Of a stretch of DNA of 64,000 nucleotides, positions 17,623 through 25,925 are shown piece by piece. Source of the stretch: Bacteroidetes bacterium UBA5697 (GTDB lineage: Bacteria > Bacteroidota > Bacteroidia > B-17B0 > Aurantibacillaceae); NCBI GenBank assembly GCA_002420145.1, contig DIHL01000041.1, positions 18,117 to 82,116 of the forward strand, in the 5' to 3' direction. Numbering within the stretch: the stretch's first letter is position 1; every line of letters starts with the position of its first letter. Both the position numbers and the translations under genes were made by a program. The notes beneath the pieces were generated by a model. It made no database searches. It was given only the letters and a program-made list of their open reading frames with translations, and had not been told where the DNA came from.

Positions 17623-18042
17623 ATGGATATTACAAAAGTTCCCTTTAATCAATTATTAGGCATTTCAATAGCGAATGATAAAGACTATTTATTACAGTTA
17701 GACGCTAAGAAAGAATATACCAATCATTTAGAAACAGTTCATGCGGCGGCCTTATTTGCTTTAGCGGAGGGTTCGGGTGCTCAATTGTTATTGAAAGCAT
17801 TTCCTGAAGAGCTGATTGAAAATGTGATTCCTGTTTTGAGAAAAGTAGATGTATCGTACAAAAAACCAGCACAAGGCATTATAAAATCTAAAGCAACATT
17901 AAAAGATAATACGATAGAGAATATTTCTCTAGAATTGCAAACTAAGAAAAGAGTATTGTTGACTACTATTGTTGAATTGTTTGACGAACAAAAAGTGAAA
18001 GTATTTGTAGCAAATTTTGAGTGGTTTGTTGTATTAAAATAA
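17623..18042 (+). CDS. Hotdog-fold thioesterase-like protein (DUF4442/YiiD-type)
   Basis: A 139-residue protein whose layout fits the PaaI-like hotdog fold: an N-terminal strand LLGISIANDKDYLL, the central helix NHLETVHAAALFALAEGSGAQLL, and DVSYKKPAQGIIKSKATL as the strand carrying the family's substrate-contact region. The motif HAAALFALAE is the counterpart of the HGG...AxAE segment in acyl-CoA thioesterases. The gene is preceded by a clear promoter with almost no leader. It converges on the gene at 18044 with a one-base gap. The acyl substrate is unknown and activity is inferred from fold. Confidence 0.7.
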   Translation: MDITKVPFNQLLGISIANDKDYLLQLDAKKEYTNHLETVHAAALFALAEGSGAQLLLKAFPEELIENVIPVLRKVDVSYKKPAQGIIKSKATLKDNTIENISLELQTKKRVLLTTIVELFDEQKVKVFVANFEWFVVLK

Positions 18043-18043
18043 A

Positions 18044-18433
18044 TTAGAAATGTAACTTATCTAATTGAGTACACACTCTTTCTAATAACATTGTAATTGT
18101 GCGTTTTACAACTTCTCTTTTGTTTTCGTGGTAATATGTCATTTCTTCTTCTGTAAATAAGCCAATGGTAATACCTGTAAATAATTGCTTTAATTGCAAA
18201 TTTCCTTTCACGATTTCGTGAATTCGTTCTGTTTTTTTATTGTCTGTTAAATTCTTGACAATAATCTTATTCTCGGCTAAATGTTGGTTAATTAAAGTCA
18301 ATATCAAGTCGTTTTGAAATTTAAGAATAGGTCTTAATGTATTAGTTTGAAATGTTTCCAAATCAGTTGATTTAGAATTATCTACATGTATCTCTGGACG
18401 TAAATTCTTAAGTTGTTCTGAGCGATTGTTCAT
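18044..18433 (-). CDS. Small helical protein of unknown function
   Basis: A 129-residue, charged, helix-rich cytoplasmic protein (ILKFQNDLILTLINQHLAE, then LKQLFTGITIGLFTEEEMTYY and VVKRTITMLLERVCTQL). I have an impression of similar short proteins in Flavobacteriia, but cannot name a domain. It has no signal peptide and converges with the thioesterase-like gene. Its composition is like its neighbours. Confidence 0.6.
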   Translation of the reverse strand: MNNRSEQLKNLRPEIHVDNSKSTDLETFQTNTLRPILKFQNDLILTLINQHLAENKIIVKNLTDNKKTERIHEIVKGNLQLKQLFTGITIGLFTEEEMTYYHENKREVVKRTITMLLERVCTQLDKLHF

Positions 18434-18558
18434 TTTACTAAGATATTGATTATAAATGAAGAAACTATTTAAATTTTTAGTGCTATTCGGTTAATATCCA
18501 GTGCATATAATTATTGAAATTACTAGTCTGGCTTTTATAATAAGTTTACTTTTACTGC

Positions 18559-19152
18559 ATGGTTTTTGAGCAATTAAAACAAAAAAAGTATCCTGCCAAT
18601 TCTGTATTCGATACAATTTATCCTAAGTTATATCAAGAGCATTCGGCCCGTCATTTTACTCCCGTAAATATTGCTATTAAAGCTGCTAAACTATTAGTGG
18701 ATAAGCCAACCGATAAAATATTAGATGTAGGATCTGGAGTTGGAAAGTTTTGCTGCATTGGCTCTGCAGTTACGGAGGCACATTTTTATGGTGTTGAAAA
18801 AAGAAAGACCTTAACCAATCTTTCTAATAAAATTAAACGAAACTATAAGTTAAAAAACGCACATTTTATTAATAAGGATTTCACGAGTTTAGATTTTAAA
18901 AAATTTGATGGCATCTATTTTTTCAATTCATTTCATGAACAATTAGATGAAACCTGTGTGTTGGATGAAACATCAAAAGTGTCTTTGAAAGAATATAAAA
19001 AATACCATGAAGATTTGATGATGAAATTAAATGAATGTAAATCTGGAACCAGATTGGTAACATATTATACTTTTAAAAACAAAATTCCTTCTACTTATCA
19101 ATTTATTGATAAAAATGAAACAGGTTTATTAAAGTTTTATATTAAAAAATAA
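18559..19152 (+). CDS. Class I SAM-dependent methyltransferase
   Basis: A 197-residue methyltransferase with motif I DKILDVGSGVGKFCCIGSAV at about residues 53-72, an acidic motif II (FYGVEKR) and the motif IV-like region FDGIYFFNSFHEQLDE near 117-132. There is a long helical insertion after it and a short C-terminal strand region. The substrate is unknown. The stop is only 5 bases from the ATG of the ferritin-like gene, so the two are almost certainly co-transcribed and may act on the same substrate, as methylation and hydroxylation pairs do in quinone or lipid modification; this is inference. Confidence 0.85.
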   Translation: MVFEQLKQKKYPANSVFDTIYPKLYQEHSARHFTPVNIAIKAAKLLVDKPTDKILDVGSGVGKFCCIGSAVTEAHFYGVEKRKTLTNLSNKIKRNYKLKNAHFINKDFTSLDFKKFDGIYFFNSFHEQLDETCVLDETSKVSLKEYKKYHEDLMMKLNECKSGTRLVTYYTFKNKIPSTYQFIDKNETGLLKFYIKK

Positions 19153-19157
19153 ATACT

Positions 19158-19721
19158 ATGCAACTCCATCATCCGCAGTTAGTTGATTTGATTAAAAAAG
19201 CATATTCAGCTGAAAAAGCGGCTGCATTCGCCTATATTGGTCATGCCGCTTCTGTTAAAGATAAAGAAGAGAAAGCAGCTATTAAACAAATAGAAATTGA
19301 TGAGTGGAACCATAGGGCAGAAGTGCTTCAAATTATGAAACACTATCATATTCAGGTTTCAAAATGGTATGAAATTAAATTTCATGTAATTGGTAAAATT
19401 ATTTCGGGTAGCTGTTTTGTGATAGGTTGGTTTATGCCATTTTACTTTGCCGGAAGATTAGAAAGCGGTAATGTGTGCGAATATTTTAGAATGAAACAAT
19501 ATTTTAACTCGTTGGGAATTACAGAACATGATGTTGTTTTATACGAAATGGGAATTAAAGAAAAGGAGCATGAAGTATATTTTTTAAGCAAAATAAAAGA
19601 TAGCAAACTATTACCTTTTTTTGAAAAACTATTTTTCTGGGGTGAAAGTAGTTTTAATAATATTGATTTAGATAAAAAATATCCTGTTGAACAGTCTGAT
19701 ATTTACTGTAAACACAAGTAG
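19158..19721 (+). CDS. Ferritin-like diiron protein (COQ7-like)
   Basis: A 187-residue four-helix-bundle protein. Candidate metal ligands are Glu19 (YSAEKAAAFAY), Glu46 or Glu49 with His52 (QIEIDEWNH), Glu102 (LESGN), and Glu135 or Glu137 with His138 (KEKEHEVYF), giving the two ExxH-type pairs of a ferritin-like diiron oxygenase. A hydrophobic stretch at 77-97 (VIGKIISGSCFVIGWFMPFYF) suggests membrane association, as in COQ7 demethoxyubiquinone hydroxylase. Bacteroidota normally use menaquinone, so true ubiquinone hydroxylase activity is doubtful. It follows the methyltransferase gene by 5 bases. Confidence 0.7.
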   Translation: MQLHHPQLVDLIKKAYSAEKAAAFAYIGHAASVKDKEEKAAIKQIEIDEWNHRAEVLQIMKHYHIQVSKWYEIKFHVIGKIISGSCFVIGWFMPFYFAGRLESGNVCEYFRMKQYFNSLGITEHDVVLYEMGIKEKEHEVYFLSKIKDSKLLPFFEKLFFWGESSFNNIDLDKKYPVEQSDIYCKHK

Positions 19722-20052
19722 TTTTAGTTGTTTTATGTAATAAACAAAACTCAGTTCATAAAGTTTTTTATAAAAACCGAACCTTATTTGTTTTCTGGCG
19801 TACAATAAGTCAGAACTAAAACAAAACTTACTCGAAACCCAATGAACTTAACACAATCAAAGGGCTGGTAAAACAAAGAAGTATTTTAGAGTACTCGAAA
19901 CTAGAACAAATGTTAGCTCTAACATTTGTTAGCCAATCAAACTAAAAATTAGCAATTAAATCATATTGCCTTCAGGGGCATCACATAATAACTCTGCCTA
20001 TAAATTAAAATAATTCACATGAAGAATATAAACCTATTAAAAACATTGTCCT
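19722..20052. other. Spacer with a strong hairpin
   Basis: 331 bases with no gene. The only strong structure is the hairpin at 19905-19930. The segment from 19790 is A-rich and purine-rich, and the region must contain the promoter and leader of the coiled-coil protein gene. Confidence 0.5.
19905..19930. repeat. Perfect hairpin without a T run
   Basis: AACAAATGTTA (19905-19915) and TAACATTTGTT (19920-19930) form a perfect 11-base stem with loop GCTC. No T tract follows, so it does not look like an intrinsic terminator. It lies 120-150 bases upstream of the ATG at 20053, so it may be an operator or an mRNA 5' structure. Confidence 0.55.
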
Positions 20053-21192
20053 ATGAAAACTTTAACCTACCTAACAACATTGTTGGCTCTTACCATTCAG
20101 GTAATGGTAAACGGCCAAACACAAGGCAACCAAGTTCGTAAAATCAGAGTAGATATTATGGGAGCTAAAACTCCTGTTACAATGAAATACACGAACAGTA
20201 ACATCACGCTAACAATAGAAGAATATAAACAATTGTTAGAACAAGCCAATCAATTAAAAATTGGCGCGCAAAAATTAAGAGAAGAGGCTGAGTTAACAGA
20301 ACAAAATTACTATACAAAACAAATCGAAGCCTCTCAGTTATCTGCACAAATATCCTTTCAAAAATTCCAAGAAAATAAAAAAACTATTCTTGTTTTTTAT
20401 ACTCAAACACCCAAAACAAATAACATTTATACTCAAGTAACTTTGGTTGATAATGAATCTGAACGATTGATGAAATTAGCTAAAGAAATTAGAGAAGAAG
20501 CGGCCGCTCAAATTAGTCTTCAAGCTAAGGTTGGAAGCATGAGTAATGCCGAAGAAAAAGAAACTTTAGCGCTTAATAAACAAGCAGAAGTATTAGCAAT
20601 CATCGAAAAATATCTATCAGATTCTAAAGAGGAAAAAATAGAAGAACGCGTTGCTTTGAAAGTTGAATTAAAAAGTAATATTCAATCAGAAGTAATGGTT
20701 GAAAAATCAGAACAATTAATGGAATCATTGTTTGATGCATTAACACAAGCTGATAATATGAGAACCACAGCTCAATCATTAAGAGAAACAGCATTAACTG
20801 CTTCTTTAAATGAAAAAAATATTTTAATCAATGAAGCTATTAGTTTAGAAAAAGAGTATATCGCGAAAAGAGTAGAGATTTCTAATTTAAAATCAGCCTT
20901 AACTTACGATAAGTTTAATCAAAACCGATTGATGCTAATTGAATTGATGTCTAAATTAAAAGATAATACCGATATCGTTAATTATGTCAATCAATTAAAT
21001 CAAGAGGCAGAGCGATTAATGAAAATTGGAAAAGAAATGAGAGAAGAAGCGAATGCGCAATTATCGTATTCAGCAAAATATGGCTCCATGAGTAATGCCG
21101 AAGAAACTGAACTTTTTGCAATTGGTAAGCAAACAGAATCGATACAATTTATAGAAAAAAATAATTCATCAATAGTTATAGCAAGTAGGTAG
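20053..21192 (+). CDS. Exported helical protein with internal duplication
   Basis: A 379-residue protein with a signal peptide (MKTLTYLTTLLALTIQVMVNGQ) and an almost wholly alpha-helical, Glu/Lys/Gln-rich mature part. It consists of two related halves, about 58-200 and 225-375. In each, a Q/N-L..A..LRE.A unit is followed by a K-F..N segment, then ESERLMKLAKEIREEAAAQ (first) or EAERLMKIGKEMREEANAQ (second), and GSMSNAEE. The matching words are similar at DNA level too. The family is unknown; it is probably a periplasmic or surface coiled-coil protein. The gene stands alone with its own terminator and follows a long leader with a hairpin. Confidence 0.65.
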   Translation: MKTLTYLTTLLALTIQVMVNGQTQGNQVRKIRVDIMGAKTPVTMKYTNSNITLTIEEYKQLLEQANQLKIGAQKLREEAELTEQNYYTKQIEASQLSAQISFQKFQENKKTILVFYTQTPKTNNIYTQVTLVDNESERLMKLAKEIREEAAAQISLQAKVGSMSNAEEKETLALNKQAEVLAIIEKYLSDSKEEKIEERVALKVELKSNIQSEVMVEKSEQLMESLFDALTQADNMRTTAQSLRETALTASLNEKNILINEAISLEKEYIAKRVEISNLKSALTYDKFNQNRLMLIELMSKLKDNTDIVNYVNQLNQEAERLMKIGKEMREEANAQLSYSAKYGSMSNAEETELFAIGKQTESIQFIEKNNSSIVIASR

Positions 21193-21212
21193 GACAAGCT
21201 ATAATTTAATAG

Positions 21213-21242
21213 AAAAACCTCTGTAGAACGCAGAGGTTTTTT
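21213..21242. terminator. Terminator of the coiled-coil protein gene
   Basis: AAAAACCTCTG pairs with CAGAGGTTTTT around a 7-base loop, followed by T. Confidence 0.85.
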
Positions 21243-21282
21243 ATTTGTATAAAATGCTATCAAATCACTATCTTTATAGCCC

Positions 21283-22926
21283 ATGAAAATTCTTTTAACC
21301 ACACTAAATGCTAAGTACATTCACACGAATTTAGCCATTCGCTTGTTGTATGAGCTAAATCATGAGCAATATAAAGGGCTTGAGTGGAAAGAATTTAATA
21401 TAAAAGAAGATAAAGACGAAGTAGCAGAACATTGTGCGAATTTTGATGTGGTTGCTTTCAGTTGTTATATCTGGAATATTACTCAAACATTAGCTGTTTG
21501 CGAAAAAATTAAGGCAATTCATCCAAATACTAAAATTTTATTAGGCGGACCAGAAGTAAGTTATGAATACGAAGATATCATTGCGCTAAACTATGTGGAT
21601 TATATCATTGTTGGAGAAGGGGAAATTGCTTTTAAAGAGTTCTTAGATTTTTATCCAAATCCTGAATTAGTATCGAGTTTAGTTTGGAAAAATGGAACAG
21701 AGGTGAAGACCAATAAAATGGCTCCGATGTTTGATTTAAAAAACTTTGAAAATAGTATGCCTTACCGATTTGATAAGCCAGAAGATTTAATCAATAAGGT
21801 ATTGTACATCGAAACTTCGCGTGGTTGTCCTTACAAATGCGAATTTTGTTTAGCGAGTTTGGATAATAAAGTGCGTTATTTGCCAAATCAAACGATTAAA
21901 AACACCTTGTTGTATATGATGCAACATGGTAAAGTGATAAAATTTTTAGATAGAACTTTTAATATCAAAAAAGATTTTACACTTGATATTTTTCAATTTA
22001 TTTTAGATAACTATCGTCCTGAAAACGTATTTCAGTTTGAAATCACGGCAGATATTTTGCATCCAGATATCATTCAGTTTATTCATGATAAGGTTCCTGA
22101 TAATTTATTCCGTTTTGAAATAGGAATTCAAACAGTGAATCAAAAAGCTAACTTAGAAGTTAAACGTAAACAAAGCTTTGAGAAAACAACTAGTATCATC
22201 AAGCAATTAGATTATAAAGTAGAAATGCACTTAGATTTAATTGTTGGAATGGCTTTGGATTATTGGGAAGATATTAAATACAGTATTGAAGAAGTGTTTA
22301 AGTTATTTGCTCCCGAAATGCAGTTGGGATTTTTAAAATTTTTAAAAGGCACACCAGTTCGTCAAAAATACCAGGAACATGGATTTGTATTTGATCCTAA
22401 TCCACCGTATCAAATCATCGAGAGTAATTACTTATCAAAAGAACAATTACATCAAATTGTAGAATTAGAACATGCTTTAGAGATTTATTGGAATGGAAAA
22501 AAAGCAATTCATACTTTAAAATACGTTACTAAACACTATAGTATTTTTGAATTTTTACTAGGTTTAGGCCATTATTTTGGAACTCAAAAAGATTTTCATA
22601 AGTACTCTTTAACGGATGTGTTTGAAATTATAACCTCTTATTCAAAAGCTGCTTATCCAAACGATACTGTTTTACAGCAGTTAATAGCGGTTGATTATTA
22701 TTTACATTTTAAAGTAAAACCTAAGAGCTTATTTTTAGAAGAAATTGATTTTACAGTAAAAAATAAATTGATTGATGAGTTAAAATTAAATCATCATAAA
22801 TACCGTTATGTGGTATTGCCTTTAGATTTTGATTTTAAAGCGTTTTCTCAAGAGCAAACCATCATTAATGAATCTAAAAATGTCATTATTCAATACAATG
22901 GCACTGAAAAAGCCATAGTGGTTTAA
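21283..22926 (+). CDS. B12-binding-domain radical SAM protein (DUF4080 type)
   Basis: A 547-residue radical SAM enzyme. Residues 1-125 form a cobalamin-binding-like Rossmann domain (MKILLTTLNAKYIHTNLAI, LLGGPEVSYEY, VGEGE). The radical SAM core begins at ETSRGCPYKCEFC, with the cluster cysteines Cys182, Cys186 and Cys189. The C-terminal 190 residues match the DUF4080 domain that accompanies this subgroup. No DxHxxG cobalamin motif is obvious, so cofactor binding is uncertain. The reaction is unknown; related enzymes methylate or rearrange unreactive carbons. A second, unrelated radical SAM gene follows. Confidence 0.88.
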   Translation: MKILLTTLNAKYIHTNLAIRLLYELNHEQYKGLEWKEFNIKEDKDEVAEHCANFDVVAFSCYIWNITQTLAVCEKIKAIHPNTKILLGGPEVSYEYEDIIALNYVDYIIVGEGEIAFKEFLDFYPNPELVSSLVWKNGTEVKTNKMAPMFDLKNFENSMPYRFDKPEDLINKVLYIETSRGCPYKCEFCLASLDNKVRYLPNQTIKNTLLYMMQHGKVIKFLDRTFNIKKDFTLDIFQFILDNYRPENVFQFEITADILHPDIIQFIHDKVPDNLFRFEIGIQTVNQKANLEVKRKQSFEKTTSIIKQLDYKVEMHLDLIVGMALDYWEDIKYSIEEVFKLFAPEMQLGFLKFLKGTPVRQKYQEHGFVFDPNPPYQIIESNYLSKEQLHQIVELEHALEIYWNGKKAIHTLKYVTKHYSIFEFLLGLGHYFGTQKDFHKYSLTDVFEIITSYSKAAYPNDTVLQQLIAVDYYLHFKVKPKSLFLEEIDFTVKNKLIDELKLNHHKYRYVVLPLDFDFKAFSQEQTIINESKNVIIQYNGTEKAIVV

Positions 22927-22960
22927 CTTATTTGTCTTCAAAAGTCTTCCGTTAATTAAA

Positions 22961-22979
22961 TTGCTACAATTTGTAGCAA
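22961..22979. promoter_or_regulatory. Operator-like inverted repeat upstream of the PA0069-type gene
   Basis: TTGCTACAATTTGTAGCAA is a near-perfect 19-base palindrome (9-base arms, one central T), 47 bases before the ATG at 23026. There is no T run, so a protein-binding site is more likely than a terminator. Confidence 0.4.
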
Positions 22980-23025
22980 TCAATTGCTATCGAATAGGCG
23001 TAACTTTATCCTAAGTTTTAGAGTT

Positions 23026-24096
23026 ATGGAAAATATGATTGTTAATTATTTCAAGGGAAGAGGAGCGCAATTTAATCCTCCTAGTAAATTTGAGCAAAAA
23101 CAATATGTTCAAGACCATGTGGAAGGCTTAGACGAAGAGTTTCTGCAAAAAGAAAAAACAGAAATTATTTATACCTATCCTAAAACTATTATTAATAAGG
23201 TAGAGAGTACTGATATTGGTCTAGCTTATTCTTTAAATCCTTACCAAGGTTGTGAGCACGGCTGTATTTATTGTTACGCTCGTAATTCCCATGAATTTTG
23301 GGGCTATAGCGCAGGATTAGATTTTGAAAGAAAAATCATCGTTAAAAAAAATACGGTTGAATTATTAGAAAAAGCCTTTAGTCAAAAAAGCTGGAAACCA
23401 AAACCTATTATGCTTTCCGGAAACACGGATTGTTATCAGCCAATAGAGCGTGAAATGGAATTAACTCGTAATATTTTAAAAACCTGTTTAAAATATAAAC
23501 ATCCAGTTTCTATTATTACCAAAAACTCATTAATTACTAGAGATATTGATGTATTAACTGAATTAGCCGAGCATAATTTGGTACATGTTATGATTTCGAT
23601 TACTGGAACAGATGAAAAAGTCCGTCAGTTATTAGAGCCAAGAACTGCTACTTACAAAAACAGAATGATGGTTTTAGAAACTTTATCAAAGCATGGTATT
23701 CCGTGTGGTGTGATGGTGGCACCTATTATTCCTGGAATTAATAATCATGAAGTATCTAATGTGATTGAACAAGCAGCTGCTGCTGGCGCTACAACAGCAG
23801 GCATTACAATAGTGAGATTAAACGGTTCTGTGGAACATATTTTTAAAGATTGGTTAGTGAAAAATTTTCCTGATAGAGTAGATAAAGTATGGAATCAAAT
23901 TATGGAATGTCATGGCGGCAAGGTGAGTGATACTAGAAAAAGCGTGAGAATGAAAGGAGAAGGGAAAATAGCAGAATCTATCATGCAATTATTTAAATTA
24001 TCTAGAGAACGATTTATGCCTGTGGAGTCAAAGTTTGTATTTAATACAGAAAGTTTTAATTATAAAGCGGGTGATAATCAATTGAGTTTGTTTTAA
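23026..24096 (+). CDS. PA0069-family radical SAM protein
   Basis: A 356-residue enzyme of the spore-photoproduct-lyase-like radical SAM group. The ATG at 23026 (MENMIVNYFKGRGAQFNP) is chosen over an upstream TTG because the conserved family start GRGAQFNP follows closely. The cluster motif is CEHGCIYC (Cys76, Cys80, Cys83) in NPYQGCEHGCIYCYAR, and SGNTDCYQPIEREMELTR is the family hallmark. Despite the similarity to DNA photoproduct lyase, the function of PA0069-type proteins is not established. Its stop codon lies inside the left border of the GxxExxY repeat element. Confidence 0.9.
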   Translation: MENMIVNYFKGRGAQFNPPSKFEQKQYVQDHVEGLDEEFLQKEKTEIIYTYPKTIINKVESTDIGLAYSLNPYQGCEHGCIYCYARNSHEFWGYSAGLDFERKIIVKKNTVELLEKAFSQKSWKPKPIMLSGNTDCYQPIEREMELTRNILKTCLKYKHPVSIITKNSLITRDIDVLTELAEHNLVHVMISITGTDEKVRQLLEPRTATYKNRMMVLETLSKHGIPCGVMVAPIIPGINNHEVSNVIEQAAAAGATTAGITIVRLNGSVEHIFKDWLVKNFPDRVDKVWNQIMECHGGKVSDTRKSVRMKGEGKIAESIMQLFKLSRERFMPVESKFVFNTESFNYKAGDNQLSLF

Positions 24097-24564
24097 TAGA
24101 ACGTTTAACCACATAGAGAAATAGTAATGATTACTCAAAAGTATTTAGATGAACTTACCTATGAAGTCGTTGGCGCATCTATTGAAGTTCATAAGATAAT
24201 GGGAAGAGGCCTTTTAGAAAGCGTTTATCATCAGTGCATAAAAGAGGAGTTAGTTCATAGAAAAATAAATTTTTCGACAGAGATGTGTATCCCAGTAATT
24301 TATAAGGGAAAACAGCTTAATATGGACTTCAGGTGTGATTTATTTATCGAAAAATGTTTAGTAGTTGAATTAAAGTCAGTGCAAGTAATATCTAATGTGC
24401 ATGAAGCGCAGCTTCTAACCTATATGAAACTGCTAAAATCGCCTAAAGGAATTTTAATAAATTTTAATTGTTTTAATATTTTTAGAGAAGGGCAGAAAAC
24501 TTTTGTAAATGAGTATTTTAGTCTTTTACCTAAACAATAACTCTATTGTTTCTATATGGTTAAA
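24092..24564. mobile_element. Repeat-bounded element carrying the GxxExxY gene
   Basis: The left border TTTAACCACATAGAGAAATAG (24104-24124) is mirrored, with a few changes, by 24543-24564 (ending TTCTATATGGTTAAA). A wider left segment starting TTTTAAT(A/G)GAAC recurs before the empty copy at 24599. The element ends 1-2 bases inside or next to the stop codon of the upstream radical SAM gene. It carries only the GxxExxY gene and no transposase, so it would have to be moved in trans. Confidence 0.55.
24127..24540 (+). CDS. GxxExxY protein (PD-(D/E)XK nuclease-like)
   Basis: A 137-residue protein with the name-giving motif G28RGLLESVY and the nuclease-like core FRCDLFIEKCLVVELKSVQ, which supplies Asp and Glu-x-Lys of the PD-(D/E)XK fold. 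The end LLINFN is also typical. Members are widespread in Bacteroidota and other environmental bacteria, often in many copies, and their biological role is unknown. Here the gene fills a repeat-bounded unit with terminal repeats AACCACATAGA, and its ATG lies directly inside the left repeat. Nuclease activity is inferred from the fold assignment. Confidence 0.88.
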   Translation: MITQKYLDELTYEVVGASIEVHKIMGRGLLESVYHQCIKEELVHRKINFSTEMCIPVIYKGKQLNMDFRCDLFIEKCLVVELKSVQVISNVHEAQLLTYMKLLKSPKGILINFNCFNIFREGQKTFVNEYFSLLPKQ

Positions 24565-24598
24565 TTAATTTGGTTTATATGATAATTATTCGATCTTT

Positions 24599-24762
24599 TT
24601 TTAATGGAACAATTAACCACATAGAATCATAGAAATTGCTAATGTTGTTAGAGGCTGAGATAGAAAAATAAATTTTTTACATAGAGGGTTTCTATGAGAG
24701 AAGCGAAGCTTCTTTGTCGCTCTTTTTGCTTATTTAATAACTATATTTCTATGTGGTTAAAT
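24599..24762. repeat. Empty copy of the GxxExxY-type element
   Basis: The left border ATTAACCACATAGAATCATAG (24612-24632) and the right border CTATATTTCTATGTGGTTAAA (24741-24761) are inverted copies of the same terminus as the neighbouring element. The 100-base interior has no gene; it contains an internal CATAGA-GGGTT-TCTATG repeat and a GAAGCTTC palindrome. It is what a deleted or non-coding (MITE-like) version would look like. The rest of the 314-base gap holds nothing else clear. Confidence 0.6.
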
Positions 24763-24854
24763 TACTTTTAGTTCTAAATAGCTCATTTTCAAACAAACAT
24801 GCTAGCTAATTTATTTTAATATTTTCCCTATCTTTAGTCATACTAATTAATTGC

Positions 24855-25421
24855 ATGACTAAATTATTAAAACCTTCAGAAACCCTATCAAATTTATCTG
24901 CTCTTCCTAAACCTTCTGAAAGAGAAGATTACGAAAAATGTGAATTCGTTAATTGTACATTGACGGATATTTCTAATTTAAATTTCATTAATTGTACGTT
25001 TAAAAATTGCAATTTAAGTAATTGTAAAGTTAACAATGCAAAGCTGCAAGGTGTTGAGTTTATAGATTGTAAATTATTAGGACTTAATTTTTTTCAAGCC
25101 AAAGATTTTGCTTTTGAAGTGTATTTTGAAAAATGTCTTTTAGATTACGCTTCTTTTGATAGCAAGAAACTTAATAAAAGCGAATTTAAACATTGCAAAA
25201 TGCACGAAGTAAATTTTACAAATGCCGATTTATCGAAGTCATCATTTATGGATTGTGATTTATACGAAGCTGTTTTTGCTAAAACAAACCTTTCAGGAGT
25301 TGATTTAACGAGTTCTAGTAATTTTGCTATCGATCCTGAAATTAACAATATTAAAAAAGCAAAATTTTTATCTCAAGATTTATTTAGACTTTTAACTAGG
25401 CACGATATCATTATTGAATAA
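24855..25421 (+). CDS. Pentapeptide repeat protein
   Basis: A 188-residue protein whose residues 25-160 are pentapeptide repeats of the A(D/N)LXX type with a Phe, Leu or Cys at the central position (CEFVNCTLTDISNLNFINCTFKNCNLSNC, then SEFKHCKMHEVNFTNADLSKSSF). These build a right-handed quadrilateral beta-helix that mimics DNA. The C-terminal FAIDPEINNIKKAKF is shared with Qnr/McbG-like members, which protect DNA gyrase, but many such proteins have other or unknown roles. The protein has no signal peptide. It precedes a run of three exported-protein genes with a 19-base gap, so it may share their transcript. Confidence 0.88.
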   Translation: MTKLLKPSETLSNLSALPKPSEREDYEKCEFVNCTLTDISNLNFINCTFKNCNLSNCKVNNAKLQGVEFIDCKLLGLNFFQAKDFAFEVYFEKCLLDYASFDSKKLNKSEFKHCKMHEVNFTNADLSKSSFMDCDLYEAVFAKTNLSGVDLTSSSNFAIDPEINNIKKAKFLSQDLFRLLTRHDIIIE

Positions 25422-25440
25422 TTATTAAACAAAAATCATT

Positions 25441-25893
25441 ATGAATAAATTACTGATTACTTTATCTTTCCTTATGGCTTTAACTTTAAATGTAAAGGCA
25501 CAAAAACCAGTTTATGATTCTATATTGGCAAAAAAACTTAATGCCGATGAGTATGGAATGAAAATGTATGTGTTTGTGATTCTAAAAACGGGAACTAACA
25601 CATCAACCGATAAGACAGCTAAAGACAAAGCCTTTGCTGGTCATATGAAAAACATTCAAAAAATGGCAGATGATGGGAAATTAGCAGTAGCTGGTCCATT
25701 TGAAAAAGGAGGGAACAATAGAGGAATATTTATTTTAAATGTCACAACGTTTGAAGAAGCTAAAGCATTGCTCGAAGGTGATACAGCAGTGAAAGAAAAA
25801 TATTTGGAACCAGAATTTACTCTTTGGTATGGTTCAGCCTCCTTGATGGAAACTCCTGAAATTCATAAAAAAATTCAGAAATCCAACTTTTAA
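25441..25893 (+). CDS. Exported YCII-domain protein
   Basis: A 150-residue protein with a signal peptide (MNKLLITLSFLMALTLNVKAQ) followed by one YCII-related ferredoxin-like domain: YVFVILKTG, a helix with HMKNIQKMADDGKLAVAGPF, and GIFILNVTTFEEAKALLEGD, then EPEFTLWYGSA. The conserved His in the helix and Asp in LEGD are the residues proposed to be catalytic in YciI proteins. Export of a YCII protein is common in Bacteroidota; its substrate is not known. It lies between the pentapeptide gene and the ChaN-like gene, with gaps of 19 and 32 bases. Confidence 0.85.
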   Translation: MNKLLITLSFLMALTLNVKAQKPVYDSILAKKLNADEYGMKMYVFVILKTGTNTSTDKTAKDKAFAGHMKNIQKMADDGKLAVAGPFEKGGNNRGIFILNVTTFEEAKALLEGDTAVKEKYLEPEFTLWYGSASLMETPEIHKKIQKSNF

Positions 25894-25925
25894 TTTGTAA
25901 GTTTATTAAACCTAAAAAAATCATC

